Below, piece by piece: positions 12,101-21,314 of a stretch of DNA of 27,867 nt. The stretch spans positions 99,975 through 127,841 of the forward strand of contig NW_008246080.1 of NCBI RefSeq assembly GCF_000281045.1. Reading direction: 5' to 3'. Source of the stretch: Saprolegnia diclina VS20. Taxonomy: Eukaryota > Oomycota > Saprolegniomycetes > Saprolegniales > Saprolegniaceae. Below the pieces are notes generated by a model. That model was not told the origin of the DNA. It searched no databases and saw only the letters and a program-made list of their open reading frames with translations. A program made the translations under genes and the position numbers. The first letter of the stretch is position 1, and every line of letters begins with the position of its first letter.

Positions 12101-15100
12101 TCCGACACCGTCGCCGTCGTCCAGAGCTGCACCCATTCGATGAGCTGGCTCGGCGACGACGCCAGGTGCAATGGGAGGCGCGCATCACGCGCAGCCATGC
12201 CACCGACAGCGTCCTGCACAAGCATCTGCGTCGAGACGGCGGCCGTGCCGGCGTCGACACCGAGTTCCACCGTGCCAAACGTTGAGCCGTACACATCCTG
12301 CGTCGCAAGCTCGAGCGCCTCGGCGAACGCGGCGCCGTGGTCGAGGAGCGCCTGCACGAGCTGGCTCCAGTTGACCGCGTGGCGCATCGAAATCGACTTG
12401 TCGAGGCTCGCCTTGTCGTAGTGCACAGCGTGGAGGCGGTCGTAGACAGCGACGGGGTAGGCCACCGACGTGGCTGCGCCCTGGATAAGCGACACAAAGT
12501 CCATCTTGGGGCTGCTGGCCATGTCGTTCGGGACGAGCGCGACTTCAATGCAGCGGTTGCGCATGGCGCGGGACACTTCGCCAAACTGCGCGTCCATCGC
12601 GAGGAAGATGCGAAAGTTCTTGTGGGGCTTGACGACGCGGAGGTTGCCGTTGACAACACCACACTCGTTGACGAGCAATTCGCCGTTGATCTCGAGGAGC
12701 GAGTTGAGACGGTCGAGCACCGACGCCGAGCAAAAGTTGACATTGTCCAAAAGCAGCCAGTCGCCGAGCTCCATGGCCCGCAGAAGCGCGCCGTCGACCC
12801 ACTCGAAGCAGCTGCTGCGCGCCGGCGACGCCACGAGCGTCCGAATGCTCGTCAACTGCGCGTGAATCGACGCGATGCTGTCCACCGACGGCGCGTGCGG
12901 CGAGAGCACCGACACGACGTGGTCCAACAGATCCAACTGCATCGGGTCCATCTCGCCCTTGTGCGCCTTCCTACAGAAGCAAAGACCCATGAGATACAGA
13001 GGAATACGTAAAGACTGGCGTACCACGCGGCTTGGCGCTGGTGCACCGCGGCCACGGCTTGCGTCACGGCGTTGAACTCGGCCGTCTTGGCGTCGAGCAG
13101 CAGCTTTTGCTGGACAACAGCCACCACGTCGCTGAGCTCGCGCATCGCTTCTTGCACGCGGCGCTGAACGTCAACTTGTTCGAAACAGCCGAGGAGCTCG
13201 GTCGCGTCCGTGCCCGTGCTGAGCCCCAGTTCGTGCAGCTTGCGACCCGTCATGGCCGCGAGAAGACGCACGATCGCGGTTTTGCCCGACCCCGACGGAC
13301 CGACGAGCAGCGCCGGCCACTGCAAGTGCAAGCAATGCATGAGCGCTTGCATGGGCTCGAGCCACTGGTTGAGAAGCGGCGGGAGCGCATCGAGGTTGGG
13401 CAGCACAGCGTGCACGCGCGGCAAGATCGCCGTCCCGACCTGGAGGTACGTGGGCGTGAGTTGAAACACCGGCGGCGCCGGCGCCGACGGCCCAAACGCG
13501 GCCACGCGCTTGGCCTCAATGATCGCACGGTCCGCGGTCGAGCGGAAGCGCGACCCATACAGCATCGGGATGAACGCCGAGACGTCGTAGGGCGGCGCCT
13601 GGAACTTGTCAACGAGCGTGCACCAGCGAAAGACGTCGCGGAGGTTGAACTCCCAAGGGGCACCGTGACGGCCAAACGAGCACGCGACCATCGTCTCATG
13701 GTGGACTTGGCTGTTGAACGCAATCATCTTGTGCACGTCGTTCGCCGGGATCGACGGGTACAAGGCCGTCGCAATCACGCGCAGATCCGTCTCGTGCAGC
13801 GAGTCGACGACGACGCGCGTGAAGCGATTCAAGAACGACTTGGGCAGACCCTTGCGACCGCCGCCTTGGCGCAGCGGGTTCTGCGCCGCAAAGACGCGGA
13901 ACGACTTGGGACACACAAAGCTCTGGTCGATCTCGGGGATGTAGACGGTCCCACGATGATCGAGACACGCGTTGAGACCTTCGAGCACCGACTGCGACGC
14001 CAAGTTGAGTTCATCGAGCAGCACCCAGTGCCCGGCTTTCAATGCCCGAAGGAAGACACCGTCGCACCACGAGAACGGCGACGACGCGTTGGCGTCCGTC
14101 GACGGCAAGTCCGACCCAAAGAGATCGGCCACGTCCGTCTGTTCCGAGAGGTTGATGCGCACGAGCGTGTGGCCCGAGAGCTGCGCGAGCGCGTGGATGA
14201 GCGACGTCTTGCCGACGCCCGGGCTGCCTTCGAGCAAAATTGGCCGCGGCACTTGGAGCGCACGGAGCACGCGGTGGAGGTTGCCAAGCGTCGTGGGGGC
14301 CGCAAGCGAGAAGGGCTGCGGCGTCACCGGCTCGGGGCCCTTGGCAATCATAAACGGGGCGACACCGCAGATCGCACCTTCGTCGACCCAGTCCATCGAC
14401 ACCTGTGCCATAAGCGCGCTCGGGAGCGCCGCCGAGAGCATTTCGTAGGCTGTCGCTCGCGCCGTCGTCGCCGCATGCAACGACTGCGTCGATCCCAGGC
14501 CGAGACCGTCGAGGACTGCGAGGGCCGCGCCTTGCACGTACGCAAGTGCCGGGTCGAGGTCCGACGCGTTCACAAAGTCGAGCCACGAGAGAAGATCACG
14601 GAGCGTCACCTTCCAGCCGTTGGACGCAAACTTGGCGTTGAACTGCTGCACAAACGTGAGCACCGGGTCCGCGAGGTGCGCCGACGGCCCCGGCAGCCGG
14701 TCGCGAATCACGATCTGGAGGTCGTCGAGGCGCGAGAGGCTCGGCACCCAAATCTCGGTAAAGCGGTTCCGGAGCGCCGGCGAGAGCTCGCGCTTGCCAA
14801 AGTCCCCGCCCGGGTTCATCGTCGCCAGGATGCGCCACGGTTCCGCCGCCGTAATGTGCTCGGCCGTGTCGCCCTTCTCGGCGAGCACGAGGCCGCGCGA
14901 AGGCTCCAGCACCGAGTTGAGACGTTCGAGGACCGCGTCGTCGGCCAAGTTGATCTCGTCGACGAGCAGCAAGTCGCCGGCCTTCATCGAGCTCACAAGC
15001 GGACCGTCCACCCACTCAAAGAGCGCAACGGCCTTGGCCTTCAAGCTCTGGATCGTCGCGTGCAGCTCCAGGAGCGTCGTATCCTCCGCGTTGAGCGCGA

Positions 15101-18100
15101 GCACCTTGGGCAAGAGGCTGTCCAGAAGGCCGCCGATCGTCGCCAAGTTCAAGTCGGCGCGGAGCACCGACGTGTCGAGCGTGTCAGGGTAGCTCGCCGA
15201 GACATGCGCATCGAGCTGCGCGAGCGCGGCCGTGAGCTGTCGCAGCACCTGCTCTTTCGCGCGCACCGGCCGGAGGCTACCAAGAAAGTCGGCTGTCTCC
15301 GTGTGCTGGTGGCAGTTGAGAATGTGCAACGTCTGGTCAAACAAGAGCGAGTAGAGCTGGCACACGGTCGTCTTGCCACAGCCCGTATCACCGACCAGCA
15401 AGATCGGTTCCTTGTGCTGCAGACACCGGCCAACAAGCGCAAAGAGCCGGCGCAACGACGACGTGATCGAGATGGACGACAGCCCGCTGTGATTGCCCTT
15501 GGCGTCGACGTCACTGAGCTTGGCTTGCACTTGAGCAAACTGCTCGGGCGTACCCCACACCGTCGCCGGCGTATCACCGATCACGTTCGTCGGGACCGCC
15601 ACGCCATTGTAGAGCGCGTCCAAGTCGATCGTGACACCACAGCGCTTCTCGAGCACCTGCTGGACGACGAGCTTGTCTTCGTCCTTCCGGAGGCGCTCGG
15701 CGAGGAGAAAATACCCTTCTTCGGCCACGCGCTGCTTGGTCGTCGGCGCGCGCTGCGCCCAGCGGAGAAGGTCGCGCGTCGTGATGAAGCCGGCCTTGCC
15801 CGCAAAGACACTCGACTGCGCGCGGACGCGCTGGAGGTCGAGCATGATCTCGATGAGGAGGTTGCAGTAGCTCGGCGGGAGGGCGCTGCGCTCTTGCAAA
15901 ATCATCTGGAGCTCGTTCGCCGGCACTTCGTCGACTTGGAGCTCGATGAAGCGGTTCCGGAAGGCGCGCGAGAGCACCTTGCGACCGCCGTACAAGCCCG
16001 GCGGGTTCTGCGTCGCAAACAGCATGAAGCGCGGGTGCGGCGTGATCGTCGTCTGCGTCTCTGGCACGTAAAGCTCGCGGTTGTCGTCGAGGAGGCGGTT
16101 GAGCGCTTCGAGGACTTCGGACGGCGCGAGGTTGAGCTCATCGAGGATGATCCACCAGCCATGACGCACCGCCTGCACGAGGACGCCCTCCTGGAACGTG
16201 AGCTTGCCGTCGGCGTCCGACACGTACGCGCCCAGGTACTCTTGAATGTCTGTGTGCTCGTGGTTGTTAATGCGTACACACTTTTGCCCAAGGCGCGCAG
16301 CCACATACAAGATGAGCGACGTTTTCCCGGCCGACGTCGGGCCTTGCAGCAGCAGCGGGTACTTGCCAATGACGACGGACCGCGCGACGTGCCGGAGGTT
16401 TTGCTCGACGCTCGGCGTCAGCACAAACTTCTTGAGGTTCGTGACCGGGTCGGGAATCGCGTCGTCGACCGGCGTCAGCTCGCCCTTTGGCACCCAGTAC
16501 GAGCTCACGAGCTCGAACGTGTCGCCCGACTTGCGGGGCTTGGGCGGCGCCTGGTCGAGCTCCTTGGTCTTGATGTTGGGCGCAAACGTCTTCTTGATCG
16601 TCTTCATCATGATGGTCCGCGACATGGCATCGAGCTGCGTCGCAAAGCCCATCGAGAAGCTTTCGTACAAGGCGCGCGGGAGGCTGTAGCCGCGCTGGAG
16701 CATCGTCTTGGTCATGAGCAGCGACCGTGTCAGCGTGCGGAGCGAGTACCGTGGCCGTTGGCGCGCGCCGTCGTTGAGCACGTCGATCGCCATTTGACGC
16801 GCACTGAGGTAGAACACGACGGTCTCGGCGACCGGCGCGTTGACCATCTCCTTCCACTGCTGCGAAACGAGCAGCGTCAAGTCGCGCGGGCAGACGCACT
16901 CGTCCACGTACACTTGGGTGAACCGGTTGCGGAGCGAGGGTGGGAGGTCCTTCTTGCCCACGTCGGTCGGCGGGTTCATGGCCGCAAAGACGCGGAAGTT
17001 CGGGTGCGGCTTGAGCACGTCGACGTCGCCGCGCTCGGTGAGCGACAAGCCCGAGTGCTCGCCTTCGAGGACGCTTGCGAGCCGCTCCAACGTGTCGGCG
17101 CCGGCCAAGTTGATTTCATCAAGGAGGATCCAGTGGCCGGCCTTCATCGCCTGCACGAGCATGCCCTCGACGAACGAGAACGCAAAGCTCGACTCGACTT
17201 GCTGGTACTGGCGCTGAAATTTGGCGAGCGCGCTCCCAAACTGCGCCCACGTGAGCGCACTCTGGTCGAGCTTCATCTTCTTGGCCTTGGCATCGGCCAT
17301 CGCAATCGCCTTGGTCATGCCTTGCGTCATTTTCTTGTACTGCTTGGCCGCGAACGCTTTTTGAATCGCATGCAAGAACGACGCGTTCGCAGACGATGGA
17401 AACGTCGATGAGAAGAGGTTGACAAAGTCCATGTACAGCGGCCGCGCCAGCTGGTAGACATCGACGGGCTTGTAGCCGCCGAGCAGGTCTGCGCTGTCGC
17501 TCTGCACGTTGAGGTTTTGCACGACGAGCGTCTGGCCCATCGCCGACGCAAGGTACTGGATCAGCGTGGTCTTGCCACAACCGGTTTCACCGACGAGCAA
17601 GGTCGGCTCGAACGTCGAGACGGTCGCTGCGAGCTGCTCCATGAGCCGCAGACAATGGCCCGTGAGCACAAACGGAATCTGGTGGCCGGTGCTCGACGAC
17701 TGCGACAGCGCCTGCAGCTGGACACGGCCGACGGTCACCGACGCGTGGTGCGGCACAAAGTTGGGCCGGTGGTCGCGCAGCTGCGTCTCGACGACCTCGG
17801 GCTGCACCTGCCAGAGGCCACCGATCGAGGTCGCAGCGGCAATGCGAGCGTCCATGTCGCGAATGCCCATGCAAAAGATGTCCCACGCCTCGCGCGCCAA
17901 GTCGTCCCGCATGGCCTGCGTGAGGTACTGCCCGGGCTCAATGTGGCCGTGGAGCTTCATGACGCGCGTGCACCACTTGAGCACGTCCCGGAGCGAGAAG
18001 CCGCGCCCGTAGCTCTGACGCGCCGCGCGCCAGATCGCCGAGCTCTCGTCCGTCACGAGCGTAAATGTACCGAGAATGAGATCCGTCACGTGCGCCGGGA

Positions 18101-19361
18101 GCTGCGGAAACTGCTTGGCAACGACGAGCGCGATCTCGTCCATGTGCATCGGCACCACGGGAATGCGGTGCCAGAGCGAGAGCGGGAAGCCTTTTGGCAT
18201 GGCCGAGATCGGCTTGCGGCTCGTCGCGAGCAACTGGAAGCCGGGCGCCGCCGGCACGCGGTGGCCACGCACGAGCAGCTCCTGCGTCGTCAGCAGCGGC
18301 AGAAGCGCCGCCAGCACGTCCATGGACGCGCGGTCAATGTCTTCGATGAGCACCCACCGGCCTTCGGTCACGGCCTGCGTCAACGCGCCCGGCTGCCACG
18401 TAAACTCGCCAGGGACGTCCGTGCACACGTACGACCCGAGCAGCGTCTTGCTGTCCATTTGATCGTCCAGGTGCAGCTCGACGAGGTCGCTATGGCCCGT
18501 GCGCTGTGCGAGCTCGCGCAGAATCGCCGTCTTACCAGCGCCGTCCGCGCCCGAAACCAAAAGCGGGCGGCGCAAGCTCAGCGCAATGGCAAGCGACCGC
18601 AGCCCCGCCACCGTCGACGGCGTCTCGACGAGCGCCGGGTACGCGCTTTGGTGTTTCGTCGCGCGGAAGGGCACAAGGATGCCGCAAATGTCGGTCAGCG
18701 TCGGTGGCAGCGGCGCACCCGAGACCTGGTGCGTGGTCGTCTGCGTCAGGTGCATCGTCGGTCGGGGGCTCGAAACGCTCTCGATATGCGCCAAGAACAC
18801 GTCGCGCGTCGCATTGTCCATACGCAGAAGCAGGCTCGTCGCACGCATGGCCTCGGCGCGCACAAGTTGATCGGCGTCGGCGCACAAGGCGTAGAATGGC
18901 GCCCAGTTCCACATGCTCAGGATCGTGTCGAGCTGCACTGACGCGAGAAGGCGCGCGGTGGTCGCGGCGCGGCGCTTGCGGCTGATCGACATGGTCTCAA
19001 TGTGGTGGAAGAAGCACCGGCTCGTCTCGAGCCACGGCTGCACGAGCGGCCAAATGCGCGGCGTGACCTGCAGCACGCGCGCAAACGTGAGCGAGAGGCG
19101 CTCGTGCTTGTTGTCGTCAAAGTCGTTCATCGTAAGGAGGCGCGCGGCGAGCTCGAGCAGGAACGGGCGGAACGCAGCGCAGATGGCGTCGCAGAGCGTC
19201 GCGTCGTCGGCCGCGAGAAGGCGCGCAAGGCTGTGGAGGGTAGAGGTGGCGTCGTTGGCGGCGGCGAGCGCCGACCGCACTGAGGTCGTCACGGCGGGCG
19301 ACAGCGCAGCATGGTCGAGCTGCGTAAGGAAGCCAACGACCGCTTCGCCAAGATCGGCCAT
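3134..19361 (-). CDS. MDN1: Midasin, giant AAA+ ATPase of 60S ribosome assembly (3 exons)
   Basis: The exons on the minus strand are 19361-13024, 12970-11710 and 11659-3134. They join in frame (phases 2 and 0) to give 5374 residues, inside the family range (yeast about 4900, human about 5600). The start is the ATG at 19361; the frame runs on upstream without another ATG. Six AAA+ modules are visible, with Walker A motifs at about 271, 591, 1007, 1324, 1712 and 2021. AAA6 has a degenerate Walker B (LLLDNVN, Asp2188-Asn2189). A long linker follows, then an Asp/Glu-rich region at about 4458-5045. The C-terminal VWA domain has the MIDAS motif DDSES at 5173-5177, and a conserved MISDGR lies further down. 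In yeast, midasin acts in the nucleolus and nucleoplasm, using ATP to pull Rsa4 and Ytm1 off pre-60S particles through MIDAS-UBL contacts. All domains look intact, so the gene is probably functional. Confidence 0.97.
4126..5885 (-). repeat. Low-complexity acidic coding region of midasin
   Basis: About 590 codons dominated by GAC, GAG, GAT and AAG encode long Asp/Glu runs with interspersed Lys. They correspond to the midasin D/E-rich domain, a flexible tether between the linker and the MIDAS domain. At DNA level it appears on the plus strand as dense GTC/CTC trinucleotide repetition. It is therefore a likely site of length polymorphism and of spurious similarity hits. Confidence 0.9.
11660..11709 (-). 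other. Midasin intron 2 (50 nt)
   Basis: On the minus strand, donor GTACGC at 11709 and acceptor TTTGTAG ending at 11660. It lies between codons, so exon 2 ends SLEM and exon 3 begins LQHMWW. The donor hexamer is the same as in intron 1. Confidence 0.92.
12971..13023 (-). other. Midasin intron 1 (53 nt)
   Basis: On the minus strand, donor GTACGC at 13023 and acceptor TTCTGTAG ending at 12971. It splits a Trp codon (TG/G), giving a junction that reads RQAAW-KAHKG. Retention would shift the frame. The intron falls inside AAA6, between Walker A and Walker B. Confidence 0.93.
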
Positions 19362-19400
19362 ATCTTGAACTTGCGTGGTCCAGTAGCGGATTCGAACCAA

Positions 19401-19431
19401 ACCAATCAACGCCCAACGCCATTTGATTGGT
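19401..19431. promoter_or_regulatory. Inverted pair of CCAAT boxes upstream of midasin
   Basis: ACCAATCAA at 19401-19409 and its exact reverse complement TTGATTGGT at 19423-19431 are separated by 13 bp. They lie 40-70 bp upstream of the chosen midasin ATG. CCAAT elements are bound by NF-Y in eukaryotes generally; binding here is inference. Confidence 0.45.
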
Positions 19432-19437
19432 CCCGCC

Positions 19438-19460
19438 ACATCCGGATACTACATCCGGAT
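19438..19460. promoter_or_regulatory. Duplicated ATCCGGAT palindrome upstream of midasin
   Basis: ACATCCGGAT occurs twice as a direct repeat with 13-bp period (19438-19447 and 19451-19460), each copy containing the palindrome ATCCGGAT. It lies 80-100 bp upstream of the midasin ATG. The same octamer recurs upstream of other genes at 24104 and 27269, which suggests a transcription factor site. Confidence 0.4.
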
Positions 19461-19526
19461 GTCGACGCCGAAACCGTGCGAAACCGGCCACGACGAGAAA
19501 GGACTCTAGCGCCCTTGCGCTCCGCA

Positions 19527-19580
19527 ACTAAATCCCATATAAAACTAAATCTCATACTAGTATAAAACTAAATCTCATAT
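19527..19580. repeat. Three copies of an AT-rich 14-mer
   Basis: ACTAAATCYCATAY occurs at 19527, 19544 and 19567, with most copies preceded by TATAAA-like sequence. Spacing is irregular (17 and 23 bp). It lies about 170-220 bp upstream of midasin. The repeat is plain to see; its role is unknown. Confidence 0.65.
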
Positions 19581-20071
19581 AATAATCGTTCTCCTCAGGG
19601 CGAGGAGCAACCGAGTGAGCACCATGAGCCTTACATTCATTGGAGCCAGGAGGTTCGAGCCCAATGGCGCCAGGTGGCAGAGGTGTCGACGCGCCTGGGT
19701 GCGAGGCTGCTTCACCGTAGAGAGCTCGACAACAAACTCAACACGTCGACGCTGACGACTTGTCCGCGTCGCTAGAAAGACTTGCTATATAATAGTGTTG
19801 GGGTACTAGTATTGTACTGGGGGGTCCAGTGGATGAATGGCGGGGGTTCATGCGCGAGCTGATTGATCACTGTGCCTTGACCGCCCACATCTGCGGTAAC
19901 AGGACGCCGTAGCGAGGCTACCAATGTCAAAAATACTCGAGTGCAATCATGTCCACCGTCTCTCTGTGGTCCGAAGCTGTACATGGGAATATCTTCGTGC
20001 CTTATGCGGGTGTTTGTAGTGTTGATGATGGTGGAATTTGCATGAGGCAGACTGTTGGTTTACTACCGGGC

Positions 20072-20146
20072 TAGCTACGTCTCGCCCTGCCTGTGTACGT
20101 AGCGCTACCGCACATAGACGTAGCTATGTCCAATAGTGTACACAGG
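20072..20146. repeat. Interleaved inverted repeats
   Basis: TAGCTACGTCT (20072-20082) is the exact reverse complement of 20116-20126. CCTGTGTAC (20090-20098) is the exact reverse complement of 20138-20146. The two pairs interlock rather than nest. A 10-bp palindrome GTAGCGCTAC lies between them at 20099-20108. The arrangement could come from nested small insertions or be a structured regulatory site. Confidence 0.6.
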
Positions 20147-20539
20147 TGGCTAGGTACAGGGCTCTTGGGGCTCTTCTGATTGCGAGAGCAACTCGGTCAG
20201 ATCACGTACGACAGCTCTTGCGACACCAGGTCCTTGGGCGCGAAAGAAGGTACAAGCAGCACAACTAGCATTGGCACAGAGAGCATGAAGCATTACCTCT
20301 GACAAGTGTGGACCGGCCACACCACGGTTGGCGCGTGCGCCGTGTTGAATACTTGCTACGGTACCTGCATCGAGTCTGCTCCTTGCTTCAGCTTGCCCAT
20401 GTATCGATAAGCGCAAACGAAATGATCGATAGAACATGCGCCGCCTGTCTTAAGCTGCACCCTTGGTGTTGATGGGGTGTTGGAAAGTGATTGAGCAGAG
20501 TTAGATCGAGCTAGCGACACCTAACCTGCTCCTTCTTTG

Positions 20540-20571
20540 GCTCGAGTTGACTTGGGTACACCAACTCGAGC
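20540..20571. repeat. Inverted repeat, 10-bp arms
   Basis: GCTCGAGTTG at 20540-20549 and its exact complement CAACTCGAGC at 20562-20571 have a 12-nt spacer. No gene is adjacent. It could form a hairpin in DNA or RNA. Confidence 0.6.
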
Positions 20572-20887
20572 TGAGCCTTGTTCTCTGGGAACGCGTATCG
20601 CGCTGTGGCTTCCGTTAATGGGCGGCAGCCGCGCTAGTGCTGGGTGCGTTGGCTGTTGTTTGAGAACTCGATGGAAAATGAGGAACTAAATTATACATGT
20701 TGTAAGGCTGGCAAGCTTTTCACTTTAACTTTAACCCCGAGCTTCAATGTTGAATGTTGACGTGGCTTGCTGCTTGATTCGGGCTGTTTCATTCTTGCTT
20801 GGTTTCAGATAAATACTTCCACAAAGATGTTGCTACGCCAGGTGGCAGCACCAACGCGCAATGGTCTGAGCTCAATAACGTAGTAGG

Positions 20888-20921
20888 AGGGTCAATAAGA
20901 AATGCATGTCTTATTGACCCT
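20888..20921. repeat. Perfect hairpin, 13-bp arms
   Basis: AGGGTCAATAAGA (20888-20900) is the exact reverse complement of 20909-20921, with an 8-nt centre that itself contains the palindrome ATGCAT. ACGTAG flanks the hairpin on both sides (20878-20883 and 20929-20934), like a short target duplication. It could be the remains of a tiny palindromic element, or a regulatory hairpin. Confidence 0.65.
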
Positions 20922-21295
20922 TGGATGGACGTAGCAAGCTCGTAAACCAACGCTTCGCAGTCCCTTCATACGTACACCACCCAATAAAGCTTCCGCCCAA
21001 CTCAGTAGGCTGGTGTTGCCAGATTGCTGAGGCATCGCCAGAGCGCACTCACAATCGAGCGACACTCTCCATTCGAATTTGCAATTCTTATATACTCGCT
21101 TTCAAACGTTTCTTATTAGCATACATATCTAGAGTGCAATGCAAAGCGAAGACACAACATGTTATCAAACATGCTCGCTTTATTGACGACAAGACAATCA
21201 CTCCGAATTGCACTTTCCAACAGAAGGAACTGCTGCAGAAGCAACTGCTGCACTGTCGACACGGTGGCACCAGTTTCCTGTTGCTAGTGTCGGCA

Positions 21296-21311
21296 GCTCA
21301 CTTTGCAATTG
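21296..21311 (+). promoter_or_regulatory. Oomycete-type initiator element (Inr plus FPR)
   Basis: The 16 bases GCTCACTTTGCAATTG match 14 of 16 positions of the oomycete core promoter consensus GCTCATTYYNCAWTTT, described for Phytophthora and relatives. They lie 4 bp before the ATG at 21315, so the transcript leader would be very short. This is the best single piece of evidence for an oomycete source. Confidence 0.65.
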
Positions 21312-21314
21312 ACC

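Larger units (their letters stand above)
19461..21295. other. Gene-poor intergenic region with several small repeats
   Basis: About 1.8 kb lie between two divergent genes. No frame shows convincing coding character. Minus-strand frames of 70 codons (19772-19984) and about 95 codons (20150-20437) are open, but I do not recognise them and would not call them genes. The stretch contains an AT-rich repeated motif (19527-19580), interleaved inverted repeats (20072-20146), and two long-stem hairpins (20540-20571 and 20888-20921). It may include remnants of mobile elements as well as the promoters of both flanking genes. Confidence 0.4.

Noticed and set aside
10760-12421. 553-codon open frame on the plus strand
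   Set aside because: It lies opposite midasin exons 2 and 3 and runs across intron 2; it is a shadow of codon bias.
13032-17411. 1459-codon open frame on the plus strand
   Set aside because: It lies opposite midasin AAA2-AAA6 and shows no motif of its own.
19375-19405. Box-B-like GGTTCGAATCC on the minus strand upstream of midasin
   Set aside because: It matches the tRNA internal promoter consensus, but the flanking bases form no T-stem and no acceptor partner is found.
19362-19439. Upstream extension of midasin by 26 codons
   Set aside because: The frame is open but its first codon is GTG and no ATG lies upstream. The extension also covers the CCAAT pair. The ATG at 19361 is taken as start.
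19668-20848. 13-bp direct match CGCCAGGTGGCAG at 19668 and 20836
   Set aside because: Several matches of this length are expected by chance in a 28-kb window, and no longer similarity surrounds them.
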